Shown here piece by piece: positions 45,052 through 56,669 of a stretch of 64,000 nucleotides of DNA. The notes under the pieces were generated by a model that saw only the letters and a program-made list of their open reading frames with translations, was not told the DNA's origin and made no database searches. Source of the stretch: Serripes groenlandicus (Eukaryota > Mollusca > Bivalvia > Cardiida > Cardiidae); contig JASEVX010000011.1 of assembly GCA_031761405.1 (NCBI GenBank), positions 23,567,235 to 23,631,234 on the forward strand, in the 5' to 3' direction. Numbering within the stretch: position 1 is the stretch's first letter; each line of letters starts with the position of its first letter. The position numbers and the translations under genes were made by a program.

Positions 45052-45280
45052 TTAACCCTTTCCCACATGTGTACGCTTTCTGACGCCTCTGCAGCAGACG
45101 ACCTTTGAAAACCGTGATACAAACGTAAAGAAAATAAATTGCTCATAATGAGCAATATCTCCTTTTGCCTCAATGATTTCAAATATATTCAATAGTCATA
45201 CTATCATTTATAGAGGTTTTTTCTACTTGATAATTTCAAAGTCGTCTGCTGCAGATTTGTTGTAAGTGGGAAAGGGTTAA
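45052..45280 (+). repeat. TTAA MITE (B, forward)
   Basis: Complete copy with TTTCCCACATGTG at the left and AGTGGGAAAGGGTTAA at the right. Confidence 0.82.
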
Positions 45281-45879
45281 CTTGAACAAGGGTCTCAGGC
45301 AAACGAGGCGGACTAGCTTACCATTCCATCAAAAATGGTAGAAGCAATCTCGGTGGCGAAGTGGTTGAACGACCGCCTCGGGTGAGGGAAACTTTGTCGA
45401 AAAATGTGAATTTCCTTATAATAAGCATTTCTGTTTTTGTCACAATCATTTCAAGTTAATCAACAACTGCACTTTTACTGAAAGGGATTTTAATAAAATG
45501 TCGGTGCAAAAGATTGTAAACTTTATTTAGATAAATTGAAAACATTGAGGTAAAATGATAATATGCTTATAATGAGCAATGATCGATTTCAATTTTATCA
45601 ATAACTACTCTTTTAACTAAAGGCATATTTTTTTAGTTGCAAACGATTTTAATAGACATAAGTTTAATGATTGAAATTACTTCATTTTTTGTTTTTGTTA
45701 TATTAAATTAATACGATTGAAATTACTTATTGATTAATTGGTCTTTTAGTTTAATGTTATTTTAGCCTTTTACACCTCTGACACCTTAAATTAAGTCCCC
45801 TACTCAACACTTTGGATGTCTCCTAATAACAAAGACAAAAGTGATGACAAATGACATACAGTAACTGAGTAAGGTTTCC

Positions 45880-46052
45880 CAATCGAGGGGATTATGAATA
45901 CCCATTGAGGGGATTTTGAATACCCTGCTAATTCCATCGAAGGGATTCTGAGTAGCCTACCCTACCATTCTGGTCGAGGGGATTATGAATACCCTATCAA
46001 ACCCAATGAGGGGATTCTGAGTACTTTGCCATTTTTGGACCGAGGGGATTAA
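45880..46052 (+). repeat. Degenerate short repeats, GAGGGGATT..GAATACCC
   Basis: Six spaced copies of a phrase like GAGGGGATTATGAATACCC with CGA/TGA before it. No ORF or flanking structure is evident. Confidence 0.7.
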
Positions 46053-46134
46053 GAGAGAATGGGTTTTTTATTGTCTCCCGTCTTCAGTATGGCAATGTTT
46101 CATTACATTATACTATACATTCATTATTTGCTTA

Positions 46135-46627
46135 AGGGCCTGTCACACCTAGCCGATTTGGCTCGTCGGAGCTATATCGGAGCACAAATTTAGCGATGTT
46201 CGGGGATCGGTACTAGTTCGACAGCGCAACGGTATCACATCGCTAAGAACGGTAGTACATCGTCAGAACATCGGCGACAAAATAAGCATCGGCAGGCGAC
46301 AGTATAATTGTTTGAACATGCAAAACAAAAATCTGCCGTTGCGCTGTCGGAGCGAGCAACGGAAATACAACTCCGGTATGGCTTCGTTAATGTCGGTAGA
46401 GTACCGGTAGCGCCCCGTTATAGATTGGCGGCTCTCCGGTGGCATCAATATGTACTGTATATGTGATACCGCAGTCCATCCGATGTAATACCGTTCGGTA
46501 TTGCTACAGCCAATTGTGATTTTTTCACGTGCTTTCTCGACGGAGCAACGCCGATTTTCTCGCCGTTGTTAATTGTGTGCTCCGGTTTAGTCCCGGTGAG
46601 GTACATCGGTAGCGTGTGACAGGCCCT
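46135..46627. mobile_element. Harbinger-like MITE, 493 bp
   Basis: AGGGCCTGTCACAC at the left and GTGTGACAGGCCCT at the right, flanked on both sides by TTA (46132-46134 and 46628-46630). Three-base TWA duplications are typical of PIF/Harbinger. Confidence 0.75.
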
Positions 46628-47017
46628 TTACCTTATATCTTGGTACCTATGGATAGGTACGGATTTTCTTGTATGACCATCTCATACACATATATGCACT
46701 CTTATTTATAGTACATGTGTACGTCATTCTTTCCTTTTTTTTAAATAATAATACATGTTGTCATTTATATTTAAAGCGCGCTAAATGACCTTAGTTGTCC
46801 ATGCGTCATAAAACACTATACACTCATTCATGACATTATACTATTTTATGAATAGATATTATTTCATATCAGATTTGCTAATCTGTGACAAGACTCCTGT
46901 GACAATGTTACTTATCAATAATAGTAGATCCGACCAACTGCATTGGCATAGATTGACATATTTACAATAGCATTGCCACATTCCTTTCCTATCTTACTTG
47001 CCTGACGTATACTGTTA

Positions 47018-47246
47018 TTTACCCTCTCCCCCATATAGACGCTTTCTGACGCCTCTGCAGCAGATGGCTTTTTGAAAACTTAGCGACAAAAGAAGAAATT
47101 GCACAAAACGTGCAATTTCTCCTTTTGCCACAATGTTTTCCACTTTTTGCCATAGGTTATCCATTCAATGATGGAGATATTCTATGTTTTGACAAAATAC
47201 ATTCAAAGTCGTCTGCTGCAGAATTGTAGTATGAGGGAAAGGGTTA
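47018..47246 (+). repeat. TTAA MITE (A, forward)
   Basis: The left TTAA is eroded to TTTA; the rest is intact. Confidence 0.84.
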
Positions 47247-47358
47247 ACTGTCTTTGTTTGTAACTGCTCTTGATACTATACGTGTAAACTTGGAGGAAAT
47301 AAAGATATGGATGAAGTTATATTCAATTCCAGACTTTTAATGACTCCAGTTTAGAAAT

Positions 47359-47588
47359 TTAACCCTTTCCCTCATACGACAGTTCTGCAGCAGACGACTT
47401 TGAACATAGTTTGTCAAAAAATAGAAAATCTCTTTAATTGAATGGATAACCTATGACTAAAAAGTGGAAAACATTGTGGCAAAAGGAGAAATTGCTCGTT
47501 TTGAGCAATTTCTTCTTTTGACACTATGCTTTCAAAAAGCCGTCTGCTGCAGAGGCGTCAGAAAGCGCTTATATGAGGGAAAGGGCTT
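47359..47588 (-). repeat. TTAA MITE (A, reverse)
   Basis: Nearly complete; the right end GAGGGAAAGGG is not followed by TTAA. Confidence 0.84.
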
Positions 47589-48143
47589 CATTCTAAAACG
47601 GCATCAACTAAAGGAAACGCATGCATTAATTAGTATATCAGGTGCTCGATTGACACACCCTAAGGGCAAACATAACAGATGTGACAAAAGAACAAGTGTT
47701 TGCGCGGTGGTAAAGAATTTATACAAACAGGATTAATAAACGGAAATTCTAACAATCATGTCCGTGTTGTACTATGGCCAAAGGTCATTCATAGAATAGT
47801 GTAGAGGCAGCTTATTATAATGACGAAGATAATCTTCTTTTTGTCTCGCCTTCGAATGTGGAGTGAGACAAAGCAGTCACTTTTCCGGTGGCGGTTATGG
47901 TGACGCCGGTCACTTTTTTAATTCTCAATTACTCAGCAATCCCTGGTCGAAACTTTGTCAGATGTATTGTTTGGCATCAGTTGCCGGCAAAATTATCAAG
48001 ATCAATGTCATCGTCAGCCAGAACGTAGCCGTAGTTAGGTAACTTCATCATTGACTGTAGAGGTCATATATTTCATCTAAAATTCATGAACACAATCATA
48101 ACATTGGTCTCCATCCAATCTCATGGGTGACTGCAGAACTTAG

Positions 48144-48768
48144 GTAACATCCCAGTTCGTCTAATCCCATTTCGTCTACAGTTTGTTGTCCCATTTCGTC
48201 TACACTCTTGTTCCCATGTCGTCTACTGTCCATAAAATGAATATACATAGATATGTCTACGGAGATTTCCATTTCATCTTACATTGACCTTTCTTAAATC
48301 AATTATAAATCTTGGTGTGAAAACTTTAAGCAATTACTGCTTTTAATTATTGTTAATTAATTTTTGAACAAACTGCTGATCATCTTTTAATTAAGAAGTT
48401 AAAACTTTAAGCAATTACCTTTGATCTGTATTGTTAATTGTTATGAACTTTGTGTTTCTTTTGTTTACAGCCTTCGGACTTAGTACATAATGTAGACTAA
48501 GACTGGCTGAATGCCATGAGTCCCTTAAAGTAATTGCGACATTCCAATATAATCATATAAAAATTATCAAAAATAGAACGATAAAAACACGATGTATGTA
48601 TAACCCACATATTTTAAACAAAATATGTCCGTCTTATTGAATTTGTCTGTCTGTCTCATTAATCTAAGTGTAGACGAAATGGCACCGGGGTGTAAATTGG
48701 TTGTAGACGAAATGGGACAAATTGCAAAAAGTGTAGACGAAATGGGATTAGACGAAATGGGATTAAAC
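48144..48768. mobile_element. MULE-like MITE, 625 bp, 10 bp direct repeats
   Basis: Inverted ends contain repeated ATCCCATTTCGTCTA phrases (three at each side). CAGAACTTAG is repeated directly at 48134-48143 and 48769-48778. Duplications of 8-10 bp and long ends suit Mutator-like elements. Confidence 0.72.
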
Positions 48769-48999
48769 CAGAACTTAGCCTTGGTTGGGTTACTTAACGT
48801 TGATTGTTAACTTAACCTTGGTTAACACTGACTCTAGACGCCATATGTTTCATCAAACATTTGTCTCCATAAAATTTCGTTCAAATTTACAGACTTCAAT
48901 GCGTGTTTTGCATTTACGTGTATAATCCGTTAAACAAATATTCGAGCTACTTTAAACATATTTAATATTTCGGACCCCAAATCGTGACACAGTCCAGTT

Positions 49000-49216
49000 C
49001 ACCCTTTGCCACATGCAAACGCATTTTTGTCGCGTCTACATTTACCGACTTTTGAAAACATTGTGGCAAGAGGAGATACTAATCCTAATTAAGCAATTTC
49101 TTATTTTTCCACACTGTTTACTACTATATTCAATAGTTCAACTTTTCTTTACATGTTTTGGTCTTGGCGTATTTAAAGTAGTTCGTGCAGATTTGTTTTA
49201 AGTGGGAAAGGGTTAA
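49000..49216 (+). repeat. TTAA MITE (B, forward), upstream of HES
   Basis: Left CACCCTTTGCCACATGCAAA and right AGTGGGAAAGGGTTAA; it lies 525 bp before the HES start codon. Confidence 0.68.
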
Positions 49217-49740
49217 CAACATTTTTGTAGGAGGACACATGTTCGCAATGAGGAAATGGTTTTATCATAAGTGCTTCCTGTATTTATTGGACCAGGGGTC
49301 ATTTCCTGATATTGTCACAATGGGTGTCCAAGTAAATACCGTCCAGATCGTACACTGATAAGATACACACACGTTATATATATTATATCAATTATCGCTG
49401 ACAGGCTAATATATACGATATATAACGTCTGAATATCATAAATAAAACACATGGACAATGTGATGACACACACACACATGTTTTCTGAGAAATTTTAATT
49501 CAACTTTTAACTCTCTGGAATTTCGTGTTTATGTACTTTTATCACTTGTACTTTTCTGCTTTGAGAAAGTTACAAAGTAAGCGAACGAGGTCTAAAACTC
49601 TGAAGCTGAACAAGATAATCAAATTGAGAGCGTATTGGTGAAATATTCGAAGTGGAATAAAAGTGATATATATATATCCACATTCACTGTTATATGAACA
49701 TTTTATCTAAGAAAATCGTTGAACGTTTTTGTTGTCTCAA

Positions 49741-49779
49741 ATGGACGAAGCAATAACCAACACGGAGTTTAAATCTCTG
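49741..49779 (+). CDS. HES: HES-like exon 1
   Basis: It encodes MDEAITNTEFKSL and ends at donor GTATGT in phase 0. TATATATATCC lies about 70 bp upstream. Confidence 0.8.
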
Positions 49780-52700
49780 GTATGTTTTTGTGTATTGTTT
49801 TCTTTTTTTAAACTCGACAGTATTAAAAATACAAATAAACGGTTTGCTTGTCAGAAAATAGTATATTTTCCAAAGTAGACTGAAAAAATTCTAAAGCTGA
49901 AGGAACACCAGCTGAAAAGCTGGAGTTTTAACTTTGATAAAAGGTAGAAAACATTGTGTGAAAAGTTAGTGTCTCCTTTCCCGACAATATTTTCACAATC
50001 GCTTGTTTTTAATTCGCCAAACATCGTCTGTATAGGTGAAAGGATTAATCTTTTATTCACATTCAATTTCAAATGTAGTTTCACAAGTTTAAATAAGCTA
50101 CTTAACCCTTTCCCTCATAGGCTAATTCTGCAGCAGACGACTTTGAACAAATTTTGTCAAAAAATAGACAATCTGTATAATTGAATGGATAACCTATGAC
50201 TAAAAGTGAAAAACATTGTGGCAGAAGGAGAAATTGCTCGTTTTGAGCAACTTCTTTTGTTACTATGTTTTCAAAAAGCCGTCTGCTGCAGAGGCGCCAG
50301 AAAGCGTCTATATGGGGGGAAGGGTTAAAAAGCATCCCTTTCTCTGGTACAGACAACTTCTGAAAACATCGTAGAAAAAATATGAAACGAAGTACTCTGA
50401 CGTATTTTACAGCAAACGCCTCGGAAGTATTATTTGATGGACTTCCTTTAAACCGAGAGATAACTTTTAAACCAAAGTCGCGTGTTTATAACACGGAGAA
50501 CAGCTTGAAAACTGTCGAAAACGTCTAGCATTTTAATGAAAAGTGATATTCACCATCAATCTTGTTTTCATTAACTGTAGCCTTGACAGGTTAACTTTGA
50601 TTTAAAATCTTTTAAAATTGAATACCCTTCGCAACCAGTCTATTAATCAGGCAGGGTTGTTTCTTTTAGCAGATATTTGAATTACATTCACAACAGCATG
50701 CATAAATAAGTATAAAATAATAATTTAATGAATTAATCATAAGAACAAAAATAGATTGTTGAATTTGATGAAATTAGTACCGGAAATTTAACTCAAGCGT
50801 TCTTCTACTTATTTACATTTTTTTGGTTTTATTTGAAATACGGTCTATAAGAAGACGGAGTAAAGGGAGTTAAGGGTACCGGTCATTCAGTGGACGTCTG
50901 ATGAATGGCCATTGGCTATTGTATGTCCGAAGGCATATGTGTTATCAAAGTTTGATTGATAAGTGTATGTGTTAATTTCACAACAATGCCATTACTGAAA
51001 TATGTTGTTAAACATTTCAGACTCGTAAGCATATAGCGGAGAGACAGCGACGTGCTCGGATCAATTCATATTTAGAGGAGATACAGGGAATAACGTGTAA
51101 CGGACATAACAAGGTACTTTTATTGTGTTTTTAACCCCCTCTTTTCTACATACACTACAGCATATATACAGCAGACGACTTTGAAGATATCTTATGAAAA
51201 CGTTGTGGAAAAAGGAGAAATTGCTCTTTATGTTTTCAAAAGTCGTCTGCTGCAGAGGCGTCAGAAAGCGACTGTATGTGGCAATAGTTCAGTAACTGTG
51301 TTATTGATAAGAGAACTTTGTAGTTTTACAGTCATGAGTGCTTTGAAAACATTTTAGGAAATATGGTAACATCTTGAAAATTGGAATAATGTAATTTTGA
51401 AACAAAGTTCTATGAAAGAGCATTTATTCTTTTCCCACAATGCTTTTAAATTCATTTCATGCAGAACCGTTGGAATTCCTTTATAACCGGAAAGGGTAAA
51501 CATTTTAAACAATCGAATGAAGGTTTGAATTATTTGTAGAACTTAATTTTAAAGGAAAGCGGCGATAAGTCACACATAAATCAATTTTGTACTCTGCAGT
51601 TGACGACTTTGCTAAACAATATGGAAAAATCTGTTAAAATGAAAGTACATTACTACTAAATGTAACCGAATTCCCATTTTGCCACTATGTTTTAAACTTT
51701 ATAATTATTTAATAATTAAACTTTTATCCATGGAGATTTTTAAAAATGTTACTATTTCAATTTCATAATCCATTGCTGCAGTTGTGTTATAACAAATTTA
51801 ACCCTTTCCCACATACAATAAATCTGCAGCAGACGACTTCGAAGACATTTAATAAAATATTTGGAAAATCTCCATAAAAGATAGCTTAATTGTGAAATAG
51901 AGTTGAACACATTGTGGCCAAAGGAGAAATTGCTCATCTTGATGCAATAAATCTGCAGCAGACGACTTTGAGAAGACATTTAGTAAAATATTTGGAAAAT
52001 CTCCATAAAAGATAGCTTAATTGTTAAATAAAGTTGAAAACATTGTGGCCAAAGGGGGAAATTGCTCATCTTGAGCAATTTCACCTTTGGCCACAATGTT
52101 TCAAAAGTCGTCTGCTGCTATTGTGTCAGAAAGCGTCTGTATGTTGGAAAGGGTAAGTTTATGTAAGGCAGCGTAAGATAAGAAAGTGTAGCAGGTTTGG
52201 GTTCATTACTTCCAGCCACACTACAGATCTGCAGCAGACGTCTGTGAAAAACATCTATGCAAAAATATGGAAATTCTTTATGAACATAAGACAAGTATAG
52301 TCAATGACTAGAGTTGAAAATAATGTGGCAAAAGGAAACACGCTCATTATAAGCAATTTCTCCTTTTGTCACACTGTCTTCTCTTAAAGGGCTGAACTGC
52401 AAATGGTGATAAAAATAATTTGAAATGTTGAAAGTTCTGTAAATATTGCTAATAGTGACAACAAAGTACTAATAAGTATAGTTCAAAACTATTTGGACTG
52501 TAAATATTGAAAAACAGTTAATTAGTGTCAATGGAAATGTACAACATTTGGCTTAAAATGAAGCATAAACGATCAATATTTAGATGTTTACGGTACTGGA
52601 AATTATTACTCTTTCAATTTTATACCAAAACTATGTTTCTAGTATTTATATCTTCTACATCTAATAAAAGACAACTTTTGAACAGTTTTTAAACTTAAAC

Positions 52701-55434
52701 CCTTTCCCTCATATAGACGCTTTCTGACGCCGCTGCAGCAGACGGCTTTTTGAAAACATAGTTACAAAAGAAGAAATTTCTCCTTTTGCCACAATATTTT
52801 CCACTTTTAGTCATAGGTTATCCATTCAATTATAGAGATTTTCTATTTTTTGGCAAAATATGTTCAAAGTCGTCTGCTGCAGAATTGGCATATGAGGGAA
52901 AGGGTTCTGGAGTTCAGCACCTTAAAAGTCGTATGCAGCATATACTGCAGATGTTTAATTCTTACATTCATCGAACTACCAATTCCCTTATATTTCAGGT
53001 TCAGAAAGTGAAATTGGAAAAAGCTGAAGTACTCGAGTCAGCATTAGCCTATTTACAGAACAATCATCAGACGGAAGAATCTAATAACAGTAAGTCTCGC
53101 TTCTATAGCCTACTGGTTTCGGCATCTCCGGTGTTCGATCCTACGTCGGGTCAAACCAAAGACTTTAACCCCATTTTCCTACGTATAGACGTATATATTC
53201 TGACGCATCCGCTGTCGACATATTTTGAAAACATTGTGGCAAAAGGAGAAATTGCTCATTTTGAGCAATTTCTACTTTTGTTTCAATGTTTCCAACTTTA
53301 TTCGACAATTGCATTAATAGAGATATCATATTTTTGACTAAATTGTTCAAATTCGACTGCTGCAGACGTGGTGTATATGTGGGAAAGGGTTACACTGAGT
53401 TTAGTCAGTGGAGGCTTACCTTCTCGGCGCCTACATTATTGACTGGCCCCTCGATATACGGATAAACTCACACTTCTATTACTGGTAATTTGAGTGGCCC
53501 GTTGGTTAAAACGCTGAACTGTCTATCCAGAGGTCCGGGGTTCAAATTCCAGTCCGGACTCTCGATTTTATCGATTTTTTTAAATGGAAAAACTGCCTCA
53601 CGTGTATCGGTGCTATACACTGAGCACCTTAAAGAAGGGGTTTTCCGGAAAGACCTACGGTATCGCACCCAGATGCCCATGTATCTTGGTTAAATCCAAA
53701 CCTTGCAACTTTGCATTGAACCTTGTAACCGTGATCGCTCTTTAACCCTTTCCCATATACAAAATATATGCAGCAGACGACTTTGAAATCATCTAGGTAA
53801 AAATAAGCAACATTTCTATATAGTTATTTGAAATTATTAGTGCCTACAATCAGATTGCATCTTTGTGTACATGTATTTGGATTGTGAAATCTCAACGTAT
53901 TCCGGTGTATTAAATGGTGAGTGTCCTTTAAAAAGTAAATAGTCTAAGCGGAGGCACAATAACTCATCCGGATCTTGCCGGGTTATAATGTCTATTAAAG
54001 TTCTTGTGACCTGGCTCACTTGTGCTGGAAGGGGACATATTTTCAACTAAGGTGAAATAACGTCGTGTTAGACGTCGATAGTATGTGTTTGCAACAATGA
54101 TAACTTCTTGCGAATTTTTAATGATTAATTAAAATATTCTAGCGAATGTTTCATTTAAAGTCGCATTTTGCTATTTAAAATGTCATGGCACATGTATTTT
54201 ATCCCAATACCACTTAAAACAAGAACATAATGGCGATTTCTTTAATCGCACTATCATTGTTGCAAAAACGTACTTTTTTAATACGTAAACAACCGTTATT
54301 TCAAATTCCATCTTATTTCGGCTTCACGCTAACTTAGCTAAGTACTAAAGCAATACACCAAAACACGTTCATTAGTACGTTCGAAATGTCTGATTATACC
54401 TACCATGCTCTAGAGTCGAAATAATTTTGCCGAGCTCGAACGTACTGATTGAATCACAGGAATCTGAAATGTTATCAATGACGTACGAGTTGTGTTTAAC
54501 ATACAAATATAACATCAGGCAGGTGCACGCTACTCATATTATACGTCATTGATAACATTTCAGATTCATGTGATTGAACTTACTCAATCAGTTTATGTTT
54601 TCTTTGACTTTCTGTGGGCATATAGCGTAGTTTCTAGAGCTGTGCTTTCTTCATGAATAATAGTCCATGGTTCTCAATGATATTCTTGTTTCAACAGATA
54701 CGATAATCAGTAAAGATATACAGGACATCAATGCATATGAAGACGGTTACAAGGCGTGCATGACCGGCTTTCTTGACAGTTTTGAAGATTTTGGATTGTT
54801 TGAAGAAATTGTTCCAGGACTGAAATCTCATCTCGAGTCATTTCTAGACGGAACAATATCACACTCGGAATCTGAAGTGTCAACAGCAAGTCAGGTACAC
54901 GAAATTATACCCATGGCGTTCAGTCCCAGCCTGGCTAAACTTGAAAAATGCTTACAGAAATTTGAAAGCGGAACTGTAAGAGGAAGTGACGTACACAGTG
55001 ATATCTACCAATCAGAAACTGGATCCGGTACAGATTTACCGGATCACATGACAGCATTCCAGAATAAAGAGGCTCAGGAATTACAAAACAATTCGGAATT
55101 GATATCCGGTTATTCAGTGAACGACTGGGTAAACATGCAGCGGGAATACGTGTTACACCAACAAATGCTGCTGCAGCAGCAGCAATATCAACAGTTTTAT
55201 AATCAACAATACAACCAACACCAATACCAAACACATCCCCTTCAAGTGCAAACACAAGCTGCGGAGGATCTTAGTAAAGCGAATAATTCAATTGTGAAAC
55301 AAACGCAAAATGTACAACGATCACACGATTCAGTTAAAGGAGGGTCACCAATACGTGCCGGTGGTAAAAACAAAACAAGTTTAGGACAGACGAACAGTAC
55401 ACAAGTTCAAGATAAAGTTTGGCGACCCTGGTGA
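49741..55434 (+). CDS. HES: Hairy/Enhancer-of-split family bHLH-Orange repressor, four exons, complete
   Basis: Exons are 49741-49779, 51021-51113, 52999-53089 and 54698-55434, with GT-AG junctions in phase. They sum to 960 nt (319 aa plus stop). Domains in order: a basic region TRKHIAERQRRARIN (residues 14-28), helix 1 SYLEEIQ, a short loop, helix 2 KLEKAEVLESALAYLQ (exon 3), an Orange domain from about 88 to 125 (YEDGYKACMTGFLDSF, then GLKSHLESFL), a Gln-rich stretch near residue 240, and the C-terminal tetrapeptide WRPW, the Groucho/TLE corepressor-binding signal. HES proteins bind DNA as dimers and repress transcription in the nucleus, often downstream of Notch. The diagnostic Pro of the HES basic region is His17 and one Arg is Gln22, so this is a divergent paralogue; the precise subfamily cannot be told. 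Confidence 0.93.
49900..50060 (-). repeat. Degenerate TTAA MITE in HES intron 1
   Basis: GGTAGAAAACATTGTGTGAA and GTCTCCTTTCCCGACAATA are all that remain. Confidence 0.4.
50102..50328 (-). repeat. TTAA MITE (A, reverse) in HES intron 1
   Basis: Complete copy with both TTAA ends and CTGCAGCAGACGAC. Confidence 0.85.
51021..51113 (+). CDS. HES: HES-like exon 2 (basic region and helix 1)
   Basis: It has acceptor CATTTCAG and donor GTACTT. Its 31 codons carry the basic region and the first helix. Confidence 0.93.
51134..51290 (-). repeat. Partial TTAA MITE in HES intron 2
   Basis: It lies 20 bp after exon 2: AACCCCCTCTTTTCTACATA, CAGCAGACGACTTTGAAGA and GTCGTCTGCTGCAGAGGCGT, lacking most of the centre. 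Confidence 0.62.
51798..52155 (-). repeat. TTAA MITE (B) with internal half duplicated
   Basis: The segment from ATGCAATAAATCTGCAGCAG to GCTCATCTTGA occurs twice, at about 51819-51943 and 51943-52068, and lengthens the copy to about 358 bp. Confidence 0.78.
52199..52385 (-). repeat. Partial TTAA MITE (B)
   Basis: GATCTGCAGCAGACGTC, GAGTTGAAAATAATGTGGCA and AAGCAATTTCTCC. Confidence 0.55.
52695..52906 (+). repeat. TTAA MITE (A, forward) lacking part of the central palindrome
   Basis: The centre is reduced to AGAAATTTCTCC. It ends 92 bp before HES exon 3. Confidence 0.8.
52999..53089 (+). CDS. HES: HES-like exon 3 (loop and helix 2)
   Basis: It has acceptor TATTTCAG and donor GTAAGT, ends in phase 1 and encodes VQKVKLEKAEVLESALAYLQ and onward. 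Confidence 0.93.
53166..53392 (+). repeat. TTAA MITE (B, forward) in HES intron 3
   Basis: The right end TATATGTGGGAAAGGGTT contains an exact TGTGGGAAA. Confidence 0.75.
53490..53690 (+). mobile_element. tRNA-derived SINE-like sequence
   Basis: An A-box-like TGGCCCGTTGGTTAAAACGC and B-box GGGTTCAAATTCC inside the pairing GTCCGG..CCGGAC. The body shows no known tail, and no acceptor stem supports a true tRNA. Confidence 0.5.
53741..53835 (-). repeat. Partial TTAA MITE
   Basis: TTTAACCCTTTCCCATATAC and ATGCAGCAGACGACTTTGAA only. Confidence 0.6.
54698..55434 (+). CDS. HES: HES-like exon 4 (Orange domain to WRPW)
   Basis: It has acceptor TTTCAACAG, and its first two bases complete Asn75. It holds the Orange domain, a Gln-rich stretch and the C-terminal WRPW followed by TGA. 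This is the usual long last exon of HES genes. Confidence 0.95.
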
Positions 55435-55788
55435 TAAATGGAAATAGTTTCTAATTTTAAATGAATGAAATTTAACCCTTTTTGTCGAAAGTGTTGGATG
55501 CTTTGAAGGAACAGGGAATGAGAGTACTCTTAAAACGTCGTATCATGTACACACTGAAGGGAGAGACCGAGTAGAAAATAGTCCTACCACAATGTCTGTT
55601 TTCACAAACCTGTCTGTAAAAAAAAGTGTTACAGAGGAACCAAAATGTGTTTTTATAATTGTTAATTCCACTCTCCTTCAAGTCTCAACGTTATTTAAAC
55701 AGTTTCCACATAAGAAAAATCTGCAGCAGACTTTTTAAATGCAAAGGCGAAATATAGCAGATCTCTATGAATTAATGTTTAACCCTTT

Positions 55789-55996
55789 CCCTTATGCAGC
55801 AGACGTCTTTGAATATATTTTGTCAAAACATAGGTTATCCATTCAATTAAAGAGATTTTCTATGACAAAAAGTGGAAAACATTGTGGCAAAAGGAGAAAT
55901 TGCACGTTTTGTGCAATTTCTTCTTATGTCGCTATGTTTTCAAAAAGCCTTCTGCTGCAGAGGCATCAGAAAGCGCCTATATGAGGGAAAGGGTTA
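55789..55996 (-). repeat. TTAA MITE (A, reverse), shortened
   Basis: The left end lacks about 20 bp (TTTCCCTTATGCAGCAGACG). It lies 355 bp past the HES stop. Confidence 0.8.
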
Positions 55997-56082
55997 ATAG
56001 TTGAATAGTGTTTGAATTTCAAAACCTTCAAAAGTCATATCCTCCTGTAGTTGCTTCAAAAGTCATCTGCTTCGGGGACAGG

Positions 56083-56310
56083 GTTAACCTTTTCCCACAT
56101 ACAACAAAACATCAGCAGGCGACTACCAAAAACATCTGCTAAAAAGTATCTAAAAACAAATGTGCAACTGCTGTAAAGAAGTTGAACACATTGCGACAAA
56201 GGGGGGAAATGAGCAATAATTTCTCCTTTAGACACAATATTTTCAAAAGTCGTCTGCTTGAAAGACATCAGAAAGGCGTCTATATATGTGACAGGGTCAA
56301 GTCACAAAAT
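56083..56310 (-). repeat. Degenerate TTAA MITE (B)
   Basis: TTAACCTTTTCCCACATACA, AAAAGTCGTCTGCTTG and GTGACAGGGTCAAG. Confidence 0.6.
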
Positions 56311-56439
56311 TATGATTTATAGCGGAACATTGAAATAAAATTATTAAAGTCATGGTATATTTCTTTTTTATTCATTGTTTATGCAAAATATCAACAATAC
56401 AGAGTAAAAACTGTGAGCAGATTTTGCAACAACCATCAC

Positions 56440-56669
56440 TTAACCCTTTCCCTCATACGACAATTCTGCAGCAGACGACTTTGAACGTAATTTGTCAAAA
56501 CATAGAAAATCTCCATAATTGAATGGATAACCTATGACAAAAAGTGGAAAACATTGTGTCCAAAAGAGAAATTGCACGTTTTGTGCAATTTCTTCTTTTG
56601 TCACTATGTTTTCAAATAGCCGTCTGCTGCAGAGGCGTCAGAAAGCGTCTATATGAGGGAAAGGGTTAA
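56440..56669 (-). repeat. TTAA MITE (A, reverse)
   Basis: Complete copy with AAATTGCACGTTTTGTGCAA at the centre. Confidence 0.87.

Noticed and set aside
52786..53337. 183-codon plus-strand ORF as a single gene
   Set aside because: It is MITE sequence fused by chance to HES exon 3 and then intron; only 52999-53089 is coding, in the HES frame.
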